IMG/VR virus record: IMGVR_UViG_3300025127_000202
Span: 1-27,688 of that record
Reading direction: 5' to 3' (one strand)
Length of the DNA: 27,688 nucleotides
Origin: a virus
Both the position numbers and the translations under genes were made by a program. Below the pieces are notes generated by a model. That model saw only the letters and a program-made list of their open reading frames with translations. It did no database searches and was not told the origin of the DNA. Positions 14,923-21,705 of this stretch are shown piece by piece. Every line of letters starts with the position of its first letter. Position 1 is the stretch's first letter.

Positions 14923-15135
14923 ATGGATCTTAACCTTCCTGTAAATGTAGAGTTTGCTATTCATGCAGCCGCTATATCTATTCAAACTTTAGACCGAGTA
15001 GAATTAGAGGAAGCATTTATTGAGCTTTTACATCAAAAAGCGTTAGATCGTCAAATGTTTTACAGCATTATGAAAGATCATGGCATAGATGCCAACATAC
15101 AATTTCAGCTCTCGACTGAAGGGCAAATTTCTTAA
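14923..15135 (+). CDS. nblA: NblA-like phycobilisome degradation adaptor
   Basis: The 70-residue helical protein resembles cyanobacterial NblA. Residues 24-54 (D-R-V-E-L-E-E-A-F-I-E-L-L-H-Q-K-A-L-D-R-Q-M-F...IMKDHG) line up with S-R-E-D-L-E-D-L-F-I-E-V-V-R-Q-K-M of Synechococcus NblA as I remember it. Both have a short N-terminal helix, a long second helix and a size near 60-70 residues. NblA links phycobilisomes to Clp protease for degradation, releasing amino acids and reducing light harvest. Phage-encoded versions are known from freshwater and uncultured marine cyanophages. The call rests on recalled similarity. Confidence 0.6.
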   Translation: MDLNLPVNVEFAIHAAAISIQTLDRVELEEAFIELLHQKALDRQMFYSIMKDHGIDANIQFQLSTEGQIS

Positions 15136-15140
15136 AGGAC

Positions 15141-15524
15141 ATGGCTACACGAACAATTGAAGCAACTCTAGATACATTCAGTGTTGATGCTGGGTCTGAG
15201 ATAACATATCTAGGTCCTACAACTGCAGGTAATAAAGGTGATTCTATAAGGGGATTTAGAGTAAATCCAGGTGGAACAGGTGATATTAAGGTGACTATTG
15301 ATAGGTCTGAAGGTGTAAATACAATTCAAATATTTCAGGAAGATGCATTTTCAACTGGATCTGCACCTACTGGCTATAAAAAGTTTTTTAATATATCCCA
15401 AGCTGGAAAAGGTAAAGGGGCAGTTGGAGTTACAGTAACTAATGCTGCAAAAAATTACGTTGTACTTTTAGAATTAGATGGTTATTCTGAAGTAAGTTAC
15501 AACGGATCGGTTGTCGTCCCTTAA
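15141..15524 (+). CDS. Small beta-rich hypothetical protein
   Basis: The 127-residue protein (ATRTIEATLDTFSVDAGSEI...) is beta-prone, with IRGFRVNPGGTGDIKVTIDR, TYLGPTTAGNKGDS and NYVVLLELDGYSEVSYNGSV. It ends VVVP and is followed by a TTG start inside its last codons. The composition and pattern suggest a virion component, but no family is recognised. It begins 5 nt after the NblA-like stop, so they share a transcript. Confidence 0.55.
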   Translation: MATRTIEATLDTFSVDAGSEITYLGPTTAGNKGDSIRGFRVNPGGTGDIKVTIDRSEGVNTIQIFQEDAFSTGSAPTGYKKFFNISQAGKGKGAVGVTVTNAAKNYVVLLELDGYSEVSYNGSVVVP

Positions 15525-16227
15525 AAATACTTTTTTTACAGAGAAAGGATTTACTTTAACAAAAAAATTTACTATTCCTAGAGTATCTTTAGGTTTAGGA
15601 AGGTATGCATCATATAAAAATTTTGGTGAAGATAAATGGAAAATAGGTTATGAAAGTGAAATGATTGATGATCATTTTCTTAACGAAAACGATAAAGCAT
15701 CACAAAAACAAATAGACGATCAATTTTATAAAGATTTACAATCATTTTCTTTAACAGCTCAGAAATATATTTTTGTGAAATTAAACAATAATAGGAAAGC
15801 AGCCCTTTTAAGTTTTGCTCATAGTGTAGGAATTAATTCTTTTAAATCATGCAAGTTATTAGATCTTATTAATAGCTATGGTTCAAAAAATAAAATAATT
15901 AAAGAGTGGAGTCCCTTTATAAATCGCATATGGGCTTCAGGTGGAGATTTGATGATTTCAAGAAGAAGAACAGAATTAGATATGTATTTTGCCGCAGATA
16001 AAGAAATACCTACTTTCTATCCTCATAAATGCCATGCTAAGGTTTGTTTACTTAATATTGCAGAAACTTATAACGGATCTCCTACACAAGTCAAAGCGAT
16101 AGAGTATTTAGAAAAAAAATTTAAAGAATTTGATCCATCGGGGAAGACTTTACGTCAGTTTTTTCGATACTGGAACAGTACTCCAAGTGGTCTAGGATCT
16201 CCTTTGCGTCGCAAGGTCGATCCTTGA
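15511..16227 (+). CDS. GH24/lysozyme-like protein, catalytic Glu not apparent
   Basis: The 238-residue protein starts at TTG 15511, overlapping the previous gene by 14 nt. Residues about 40-165 follow the GH24 lysozyme pattern. DKWKIGYESE corresponds to T-I-G-Y-G-H. LNNNRKAALLSFAHSVGINS corresponds to the F-x-A-L-x-S-F-x-x-N-x-G core. WASGGDLMISRRRTELDMYF corresponds to the closing G-G-x-x-x-x-x-L-x-x-R-R-x-x-E. The expected Glu about 15 residues before the I-G-Y motif appears to be a hydrophobic residue, so activity is uncertain. It may be a degenerate endolysin or structural lysozyme-like protein. The C-terminal 70 residues are unassigned. Confidence 0.55.
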   Translation: MSSLKNTFFTEKGFTLTKKFTIPRVSLGLGRYASYKNFGEDKWKIGYESEMIDDHFLNENDKASQKQIDDQFYKDLQSFSLTAQKYIFVKLNNNRKAALLSFAHSVGINSFKSCKLLDLINSYGSKNKIIKEWSPFINRIWASGGDLMISRRRTELDMYFAADKEIPTFYPHKCHAKVCLLNIAETYNGSPTQVKAIEYLEKKFKEFDPSGKTLRQFFRYWNSTPSGLGSPLRRKVDP

Positions 16228-16342
16228 GCCAGTCTAAACAATCCATCAATAATAATTCTCTAGAATAATTTTTTTCGAAAGCGATCCAATCTATAGAGGA
16301 GGAATCAGGTATAGAACGTAATATTGTTGGCTTTGATTCCAT
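16121..16342 (-). CDS. Small hypothetical protein overlapping two neighbours
   Basis: From ATG 16342 the frame encodes 73 residues, starting MESKPTILRSIPDSSSIDWI and containing the helical stretch NYSRELLLMDCLDWLKDRP. The frame also opens at 16390. It overlaps the DUF1599-like gene by 38 nt at its 5' end (16305-16342) and the GH24-like gene's 3' end by 107 nt on the other strand. The composition looks protein-like and the reading frame is in tandem with the DUF1599-like gene, but the long convergent overlap makes this uncertain. Confidence 0.4.
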   Translation of the reverse strand: MESKPTILRSIPDSSSIDWIAFEKNYSRELLLMDCLDWLKDRPCDAKEILDHLEYCSSIEKTDVKSSPMDQIL

Positions 16343-16667
16343 CTCCGTAGATTGCTTTTGCTGTTTCATGTAATTCATTGTTATCATCATTGTTCATACT
16401 TATTTTTAGCAGAACTAAATATCCAATCAAATCATTTACTACATCTTCATCACTAGCTAATAGACCTGCACCTTTCATAATTCGATTTAATTTATCATCA
16501 ATACGAACTAAAAGTTGTTCTGTCGCGGAACATTTACTAAAAATTCTGTTAGGTTTTAAAGCAGAATCTCCATATTTTCTATTTTTATGAATAAGTAATT
16601 CTTTAATATCATCACAGACACCACTTATTTTTAGTTCTGTTTCATTCATAGTCATGTTAGTCTCCAA
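16305..16667 (-). CDS. DUF1599 / nucleotide modification associated domain 1 protein
   Basis: The 120-residue protein has HKNRKYGDSALKPNRIFSKC (about 27-46), ATEQLLVRIDDKLNRIMKG and DEDVVNDLIGYLVLLKIS. The K-N-x-x-Y-G-D-S start, R-x-D-D-K in the middle and E-D-x-x-x-D-L-I-G-Y-L at the end are the family pattern (Nmad1/DUF1599), an all-helical MazG-like fold. Members are proposed to act on nucleotides in phage DNA metabolism or modification, which remains family-level inference. It opens a - strand group with the 16121 frame and diverges from the short + gene at 16680 with 12 nt between starts. Confidence 0.8.
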   Translation of the reverse strand: METNMTMNETELKISGVCDDIKELLIHKNRKYGDSALKPNRIFSKCSATEQLLVRIDDKLNRIMKGAGLLASDEDVVNDLIGYLVLLKISMNNDDNNELHETAKAIYGDGIKANNITFYT

Positions 16668-16679
16668 TACAATAGATGT

Positions 16680-16877
16680 ATGAAACCTCAGTCTACTTCA
16701 AGTTACGACGTTGACAATCGTTACAGATTCTATAAGTCGTTGAATTCACGTACAGATTTAGCTCCATCAAGGCGTGGAGTCAGACCTGGTGTTGATGATA
16801 ATAATTCCAAAAAATTTGTTGATGCTTATGTAAATAGAATGAGAGAGATGAATTTTCCTAGACAAATGATTAGTTAA
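16680..16877 (+). CDS. Small hypothetical protein
   Basis: The 65-residue basic protein (MKPQSTSSYDVDNRYRFYKS...) contains LAPSRRGVRPGVDDNNSKKF and VNRMREMNFPRQMIS. No domain is recognised. It starts 12 nt from the divergent DUF1599-like gene, and its stop overlaps the stop of the methyltransferase-like gene (TTAA at 16874-16877). Confidence 0.55.
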   Translation: MKPQSTSSYDVDNRYRFYKSLNSRTDLAPSRRGVRPGVDDNNSKKFVDAYVNRMREMNFPRQMIS

Positions 16878-17494
16878 CAAATTATTTTTCCAATATTTGA
16901 AAATATGTATTTAAAACGGTCAACCTGATCAAATCCATAATTGAGTGCAGGTAGATAAATAAAGTAACCCCAATTTATAGGTGAATCTAAACATTCAAAT
17001 TTTTTCCCATGAATTAAGTTTGCCCTTTCATATGGCACACAAACTGGATAATCCCACATTTCGGGACAGACTCTAATCATTTCTGGATATGTAGTAAAAA
17101 ATAACGCTTCTGGAATATTTCTTAGTTTCCATTCTCTAAGTAATCTTTTAAACCATATTACGGATGGAGCTTTAGCTCCTTTACCTGCTGACAAACTCCA
17201 TCTCCAAGTGCCTCTTTTTTTTGCAAATGAACATCGGCCATAAGTAGGAGGAAACAAATATGTTTTACCTACCCAAGGTTCATCAATATTAAGACCATCT
17301 TGTTCATATGTATATATTTTTTCTGCTCTTAGAAATTGACAATTAGCATCGTATGTAGAACATGGATCTAAATCTATAGTTTTTAATAGTGCATCTATGT
17401 AAGGTATATATTCACAAGGAGTTAACCAATCATGAGAGATATGATCAACTTGTGCTAAAGATCTTTTACTAGCACCCCATGAACCTTTTGTCAC
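16874..17494 (-). CDS. Dam-like DNA adenine methyltransferase, altered motif IV
   Basis: The 206-residue protein matches the phage N6-adenine methyltransferase family (PF05869 type). HDWLTPCEYI leads to TIDLDPCSTYDANCQFLRAE (D41-LDPCS), then IYTYEQDGLNIDEPWVGKTY and FPPTYGRCSF. In the family the last element is normally N/D-P-P-Y-G. Here it reads F81-P-P-T-Y-G, so the catalytic Asn/Asp is Phe and a Thr is inserted. Catalysis is doubtful while the fold seems intact. Such genes mark or protect phage DNA. It overlaps the next upstream gene by an ATGA (17491-17494). Confidence 0.8.
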   Translation of the reverse strand: MTKGSWGASKRSLAQVDHISHDWLTPCEYIPYIDALLKTIDLDPCSTYDANCQFLRAEKIYTYEQDGLNIDEPWVGKTYLFPPTYGRCSFAKKRGTWRWSLSAGKGAKAPSVIWFKRLLREWKLRNIPEALFFTTYPEMIRVCPEMWDYPVCVPYERANLIHGKKFECLDSPINWGYFIYLPALNYGFDQVDRFKYIFSNIGKIIC

Positions 17495-17898
17495 ATCATT
17501 TTAAAACTTGCACCTTCACAATCTTTTTTATAATGAACTAAAGACATTTGTTTGTCATCTTGAATTATAAATAGAGCGTCTTTATCAGGATCTAACTTCT
17601 CTGCTCTAACTATTGCTTTCTTCATTACATCTGCTTCACCTGTTTTGTCATGTTTATTTAGATCATCTACAGCATGAATAAGGTTATTAACCGTTAAGTA
17701 AAACATGGATTTCTTTTCATCTTCATGAGTAGGTACATAAACCATTACCCCTGGACCTTCATTTGAATAAAATTTTCGATAAAACTCGCACATATCAGCA
17801 CATATTCTTTCAATAGTAAGTTGATAAAGCTTTTTCTCATCCTCATTTATAGCTGTACCTATTAATTTTTTTAGTAATTTATTTCTTCTGTTTGTCAT
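17491..17898 (-). CDS. Hypothetical helical protein
   Basis: The 135-residue protein is largely helical (KLLKKLIGTAINEDEKKLYQ, YLTVNNLIHAVDDLNKHD) with a C-terminal beta segment (DALFIIQDDKQMSLVHYKKD). No family is recognised. It overlaps both neighbours by 4 nt (ATGA), so it is the middle of a translationally coupled three-gene set with the methyltransferase-like protein. A linked role in DNA modification or regulation is possible but not shown. Confidence 0.55.
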   Translation of the reverse strand: MTNRRNKLLKKLIGTAINEDEKKLYQLTIERICADMCEFYRKFYSNEGPGVMVYVPTHEDEKKSMFYLTVNNLIHAVDDLNKHDKTGEADVMKKAIVRAEKLDPDKDALFIIQDDKQMSLVHYKKDCEGASFKMM

Positions 17899-18500
17899 TT
17901 TGAATCCTTAACTTCTATATTTTTACTATTTTTTTTGTCTTTGTCAATTTTTATAAGATCATGCAATCCTGATTTTTTAAGTGTCTCCAATAATTTTGGC
18001 AATGGTCTATAAAGAACAACGGCTTTTTGCATATTTCCAATTTTTTTAATTAATTTTCCATTTTTATCTCTTAATTTTGTAAGTTCACCCTGTCTAATTA
18101 AATATTCTGCAACACATCTATATCTTCTTTTTTCGGCTAAATTTATTTCGGGGTATCTATCACATATAGTGCTAGTTTTCATATCGCTAAAAGTAAGCCT
18201 TATTTGATCAGCTAATGATAAACCAAGAACTAAATCTTTAGTGCTTGTTTCATAACTAGAAACTAATTCTAAATATCTTCTTAAATCTTGATTAGTAAAA
18301 CTACCAGATGGAGGTACAAATATTTCTACTTGCTCTATTAATGATTTACAAAGTTTTTTTCGAAAATTTCTTGTAGTGACTGAATTAATATCTAAATCTA
18401 CAAATCTATAACTCTGATACAAATTGTCCGGATCTTTATGTGGAGCATAATTTGTTGTATCTAAGATATCTACCCAGTCCTCTAATTGTTCTGATTCCAT
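17895..18500 (-). CDS. Hypothetical protein, possible winged-helix C-terminus
   Basis: The 201-residue protein has an acidic N-terminus (MESEQLEDWVDILDTTNYAP) and a long helical middle (NFRKKLCKSLIEQVEIFVPP, NQDLRRYLELVSSYETSTKD). A basic segment follows (NLAEKRRYRCVAEYLIRQGE, then LTKLRDKNGKLIKK), which could be a winged helix-turn-helix. The end is Lys-rich. The ATGA overlap with the next gene and its distance to the methyltransferase-like gene suggest one operon. Function is unknown. Confidence 0.55.
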   Translation of the reverse strand: MESEQLEDWVDILDTTNYAPHKDPDNLYQSYRFVDLDINSVTTRNFRKKLCKSLIEQVEIFVPPSGSFTNQDLRRYLELVSSYETSTKDLVLGLSLADQIRLTFSDMKTSTICDRYPEINLAEKRRYRCVAEYLIRQGELTKLRDKNGKLIKKIGNMQKAVVLYRPLPKLLETLKKSGLHDLIKIDKDKKNSKNIEVKDSK

Positions 18501-18529
18501 TAAAGGACACTATCTATTCGCATACTAGC

Positions 18530-18898
18530 TTATAATTTGTTTTCGTTCCATTGCTGTCTATGACTAAGCAGTAAAACCCAGATATAGTAATGCCTTATAC
18601 TTTTAAAATGATCTTTTAATTTCACATGATCATCCCAATCTTTACCGTATAATTCTGTTAGTCTTTTTTTACATTTTTCAACTGATCCACTATAGTTAGT
18701 GGCCTCCCAACAAGATTTAGCAAATATAATCTCCTGTAATGTGCATAAACTCTCTAACTGTGCAGTGGACATACCATGCAAAAGTTGGCTAATATCAGAG
18801 AGATAAGGATATTTTTCGTCATGCGTCGCCCTATTACTTACGCTGAATTGCTTTTGATTTTGCTTCTGCTCCCTATAGGGTATATCGGAGCTAATCAT
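18530..18898 (-). CDS. Hypothetical protein with overlapping opposite-strand gene at start
   Basis: The 122-residue frame has a helical C-terminal part (STAQLESLCTLQEIIFAKSC, then VEKCKKRLTELYGKDWDDHV) ending HRQQWNENKL. The first 26 codons overlap a convincing 43-residue membrane protein on the other strand (18821-18952). A shorter start at M43 (18772) would remove the overlap and leave 80 residues. No family is recognised. It precedes the 17895 gene by 29 nt in the same direction. Confidence 0.5.
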   Translation of the reverse strand: MISSDIPYREQKQNQKQFSVSNRATHDEKYPYLSDISQLLHGMSTAQLESLCTLQEIIFAKSCWEATNYSGSVEKCKKRLTELYGKDWDDHVKLKDHFKSIRHYYIWVLLLSHRQQWNENKL

Positions 18899-18952
18899 TT
18901 GTATGAGTTTGTTACAGATAGAATCACTATAGAAGTTAAATTTAAAAAGTAA
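18821..18952 (+). CDS. 43-residue single-helix membrane protein
   Basis: ATG 18821 to TAA 18952 encodes MRRPITYAELLLILLLLPIG, then YIGANHLYEFVTDRITIEVKFKK. This is one strong hydrophobic helix with a basic start and a basic end. The next gene begins 1 nt after the stop, suggesting coupled translation. It overlaps the start of the opposite-strand frame 18530-18898. It could be a small lysis, holin-accessory or membrane subunit, but nothing identifies it. Confidence 0.55.
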   Translation: MRRPITYAELLLILLLLPIGYIGANHLYEFVTDRITIEVKFKK

Positions 18953-18953
18953 A

Positions 18954-19520
18954 ATGGGTGGCAGCAGAGGATCGGCTCCTACTATTATTATGCCAGAGCA
19001 AACAGTCGATGAAAGGTATCAAACTGTAATTCCAAAAGAAAGTTTTCAGGATTTAGCTGAAACAATGAATAGGATAGAAACTGATTACAATAAAGCTGTG
19101 GATCGAAGATATGATGTAATGGGAACACCAGCAGAGACAGGGGCAAGACAAAAACTTATAGATTATCAATCAGCTGCATCATATTTAGCATCACTTCCAA
19201 AATTTGATGTAGACACATCATTTCAAACGACACCAAGACCTTTTGATATTGGATCTACCGATACATCTTTTACAACTCCATCAGGTCAAGTAGCAGGTAA
19301 ACAACCAACAAAATCTGGAATATCACCAGGTACAAGCCAATTGGATTTATTAAAACAAGTTACCAAAGAAAGATTAGATTTTGCTAAACAAGATTATATG
19401 AATGCACTTAAATTAGCTCAAACAAAACCAAGACCTACAGGTACAATAACAAAGAATCCATCTTTTGCGACAAGAGATGCAGAGTTATATTTGCCTAAAC
19501 AAGAAGGTAAAACTGTTTAA
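18954..19520 (+). CDS. Hypothetical phage protein, coiled-coil N-terminal half
   Basis: The 188-residue protein starts MGGSRGSAPTIIMPEQTVDE and contains KESFQDLAETMNRIETDYNK, then GTPAETGARQKLIDYQSAAS, YLASLPK and a Gly/Thr-rich C-terminus ending KQEGKTV. It is helical in its first half and disordered later. The pattern resembles small proteins of unknown function in marine cyanophages. It starts 1 nt after the small membrane protein and its stop overlaps the stop of the - strand gene at 19517 (TTAA). Confidence 0.6.
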   Translation: MGGSRGSAPTIIMPEQTVDERYQTVIPKESFQDLAETMNRIETDYNKAVDRRYDVMGTPAETGARQKLIDYQSAASYLASLPKFDVDTSFQTTPRPFDIGSTDTSFTTPSGQVAGKQPTKSGISPGTSQLDLLKQVTKERLDFAKQDYMNALKLAQTKPRPTGTITKNPSFATRDAELYLPKQEGKTV

Positions 19521-20209
19521 ACAGAACCAAAATTAATAGTACCTCCAGCAGCACCAGTTTGTCCTACTACACTCTCTGTAATCAAACCAAAATTAATTTG
19601 TTCTTCAACATTCTCAAATACAAACCTCCAATCAAGAACAGATACATTTAAACCTATTGAATAAGTTGTTTCTAAATATCTTATGTCATTTGTAATTACA
19701 AATAAATACTTACCTTTTTCTAACCTTGTAGAGGGATAATCATTTAATAAACCAGCAGTGTCATCTTCTGCGTAATCAATTGCAGCGTCATGAAAAACAT
19801 ATCCATCATCATTTATAGGCAATTCTTGTCTGTGACCATTTTCATCAATTTCATAAAAAGCTACAAGTGTATTTCTATTAGTATTTTCTTCATATGAAAA
19901 TCTTGAAAATTCTTGTGTAAATTGAACTGATCTAGGAAGATTTAAAATAATTTCATAAAATGTACTTTGTTTTCTAGATAATCCACCATGAGAATTGGAT
20001 ATTATTTGTGACTTAAATATTGATGAAAAATCACCTAAATTAATTGGGTTATTTAAATTATCTCCTTGTTCAGCAGGTTTGGGATCTGACCCAAAATAAG
20101 AAGTAGGACCATATGCTGTCGGACCTCCACCTCCAGTAGGATAGGATTCAACTAATCCTAAATTAAAAAATCCTAAATTATTTGGAATAGTAGTAAGAAA
20201 TCTTGCCAC
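19517..20209 (-). CDS. Beta-rich hypothetical protein
   Basis: The 230-residue protein has a Gly/Pro-rich N-terminal segment (VESYPTGGGGPTAYGPTSYF), then a beta-rich core with FYEIILNLPRSVQFTQEFSR, VAFYEIDENGHRQELPINDD, LEKGKYLFVITNDIRYLETT and INFGLITE. The 'L-x-x-G-x-Y-x-x-x-I' closing strand resembles beta-sandwich pre-peptidase C-terminal (PPC)-type domains, but no firm family is seen. The end TGAAGGTINFGSV is low complexity. The ATG follows the upstream stop by 1 nt, so it is co-transcribed with the HNH-like gene. Confidence 0.55.
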   Translation of the reverse strand: MARFLTTIPNNLGFFNLGLVESYPTGGGGPTAYGPTSYFGSDPKPAEQGDNLNNPINLGDFSSIFKSQIISNSHGGLSRKQSTFYEIILNLPRSVQFTQEFSRFSYEENTNRNTLVAFYEIDENGHRQELPINDDGYVFHDAAIDYAEDDTAGLLNDYPSTRLEKGKYLFVITNDIRYLETTYSIGLNVSVLDWRFVFENVEEQINFGLITESVVGQTGAAGGTINFGSV

Positions 20210-20210
20210 T

Positions 20211-21326
20211 TTAATTTTGTTTACTTCTTTCTCTATGATACTGCAGAATATTTTCGTGATGAAGTTTAATGTCTTTGATAGACTTGCATTGTGGGATTTC
20301 CCTAAGACCTTTTATCATTAAATGTTTAGGATTACAACAAAAAGTTCTGCATTCTGGCTGATTAAATATTCTATATTTACCTGTATATCCACGACTCAAC
20401 CAAAAAGCAATACGTGGTGCTGATTGGGTTTTTCCTGAGTGAAAAGGAGAGGGGAAGTAAGCGGTAGATTCAGTGCCATTTTTTCTAGTAGCACCTTTCC
20501 ATTCCCAACAATCATCTTTCCCTTTTATATCTACCTGTTCCCAAAATCTTTTTACTTGCCAATACCATTTCATTTCAAACTCTCTTACATCAACAGTGCA
20601 TCTAGATTTTTTTATTTCTTCCATACAATCTAAACATTCTCCCATCATACCGAAATTACCTTTATGTTTATTAGTCCCTTGGATATGCCAAGGACATTCA
20701 TAATGTTGAGTTTCTGTCACGACACCTCTAAAATTTTTTGCTTCATTTGGATGAGCTCTCATTAAATTTATACACACATCAGAGAGATTTGACCAAATCT
20801 TTTCCTCATTATATTGATCTTCTTTATCTTCGGCATTATCATAAGTCTCTCCAGAACAAATTCTTCTTACGGAATGATATGGTAATCGATAATGTTTAGA
20901 TAGTTTTCTACTACTTACACCACTCTCACTTTCTGTTCTTAACTTAGTTATTAAGTCAATACTTATACATTTATCACTAGTTTTTGCATTTTCATAAGCT
21001 ACATCCTTCCTAGTTCCCCAGTAATAATGAGAAGGGTTTAGACAATATTGAGATTGACATTCACTTCTTTTTACAATTATTGGATTCTCTTCAGAATAAT
21101 TTCTACCTGTCATGTTTAAGATTAAAGGTCTAGCATCATGACCTTTGTACATGAGTTTTGTTTTTTTACTTGTTGTAAATCCTTTAAATCCAGCATTGTT
21201 CATTTTTGTTAAACACCAACAAGATTCTTTCCCAAAGTGTTCTAGGGCTGTTTGAAAAGCTCGTACAAATAATATTTGATCATATGCAGTTAAATTTTTG
21301 TATAAAAATGCATCATTATTTTTCAT
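20211..21326 (-). CDS. Protein with two HNH-like zinc fingers and central HTH, His lost
   Basis: Starting at ATG 21326 (MKNNDAFLYKN) gives 371 residues. The first finger has ESCWCLTKMNNAG early and ends CQSQYCLNPSHYYWGTRKDV. The second has DDCWEWKGATRKNG and ends ECRTFCCNPKHLMIKGLRE. Both resemble the HNH/AP2-associated pattern C-W-x-W ... C-R-x-x-x-C-x-N-P-x-H-L-x-x-x-x-x-x-E. The usual D-H before the C-R is KRSE in the first and NQPE in the second, so catalysis is unlikely. Between them ITKLRTESESGVSSRKLSKH, YRLPYHSV and RRIC look like a helix-turn-helix. The frame opens further upstream (21497), but that stretch holds repeats and is likely non-coding. A DNA-binding role is inferred. Confidence 0.65.
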   Translation of the reverse strand: MKNNDAFLYKNLTAYDQILFVRAFQTALEHFGKESCWCLTKMNNAGFKGFTTSKKTKLMYKGHDARPLILNMTGRNYSEENPIIVKRSECQSQYCLNPSHYYWGTRKDVAYENAKTSDKCISIDLITKLRTESESGVSSRKLSKHYRLPYHSVRRICSGETYDNAEDKEDQYNEEKIWSNLSDVCINLMRAHPNEAKNFRGVVTETQHYECPWHIQGTNKHKGNFGMMGECLDCMEEIKKSRCTVDVREFEMKWYWQVKRFWEQVDIKGKDDCWEWKGATRKNGTESTAYFPSPFHSGKTQSAPRIAFWLSRGYTGKYRIFNQPECRTFCCNPKHLMIKGLREIPQCKSIKDIKLHHENILQYHRERSKQN

Positions 21327-21386
21327 GCAAAGTAGGGGGTGAGTGTATTGGTAAGCATACATCCCTTTGATAGCAATGGCAATCGT

Positions 21387-21546
21387 TGAACACCCAAATA
21401 CCAAAAATTTTTGCCTATTTATATTACTTTTATAGAAGATGAGGTTAGGTATATGACTGTTAAATTTTATATACACCCACTTACCTAACCACAGCATACA
21501 CGGAGTTAAGTGAAATGCCCTTATTTTTTAGGAACTTGGGTGTTCA
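21387..21546. repeat. 11-bp inverted repeat enclosing element A
   Basis: TGAACACCCAA (21387-21397) is the exact reverse complement of TTGGGTGTTCA (21536-21546). They bound a 160-bp stretch that contains the whole first hairpin element. The arrangement recalls a small terminal-repeat element (MITE-like) or a large stem, but no target-site duplication was found by eye. Confidence 0.5.
21443..21490 (+). repeat. Hairpin element, copy A
   Basis: GGTTAGGTA (21443-21451) and TACCTAACC (21482-21490) form a perfect 9-bp stem around a 30-nt interior that contains TGACTGTTAAA and TATACACCCA. Copy B shares the interior and the stem. Confidence 0.65.
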
Positions 21547-21584
21547 TACTAAATCTTAGTCATATAAATTAATTTGAAATACAA

Positions 21585-21602
21585 AGTACAATTATTTGTA
21601 CT
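21585..21602. repeat. 7-bp hairpin AGTACAA/TTGTACT
   Basis: AGTACAA (21585-21591) and TTGTACT (21596-21602) are separated by the 4-nt loop TTAT. The stem is perfect. It lies between hairpin copies A and B. It is not followed by a T-run, so a terminator is unlikely and a protein-binding palindrome or RNA structure is possible. Confidence 0.5.
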
Positions 21603-21656
21603 AACCCTACCTCTATTTTTAAATATATAAAGCAAAAAGTAATAATTTTCATTTTG

Positions 21657-21705
21657 GGTTAGGTTTGTGACTGTTAAAAAAAGTTATACACTCATACACC
21701 TAATC
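21657..21705 (+). repeat. Hairpin element, copy B
   Basis: GGTTAGGT (21657-21664) pairs with ACCTAATC (21698-21705) if one G-U wobble is allowed. The interior has TGACTGTTAAA and TATACACTCA as in copy A. The single stem change keeps RNA pairing, which favours an RNA or protein-recognised structure over chance. Confidence 0.65.

Noticed and set aside
20439-20703. + strand frames opposite the HNH-like protein
   Set aside because: Compositionally odd (Phe/Ser-rich) and inside a better-supported - strand frame.
21327-21497. N-terminal extension of the HNH-like protein (start at 21497)
   Set aside because: The extension spans the hairpin repeat copy A, which has a non-coding second copy, so the later ATG at 21326 is preferred.
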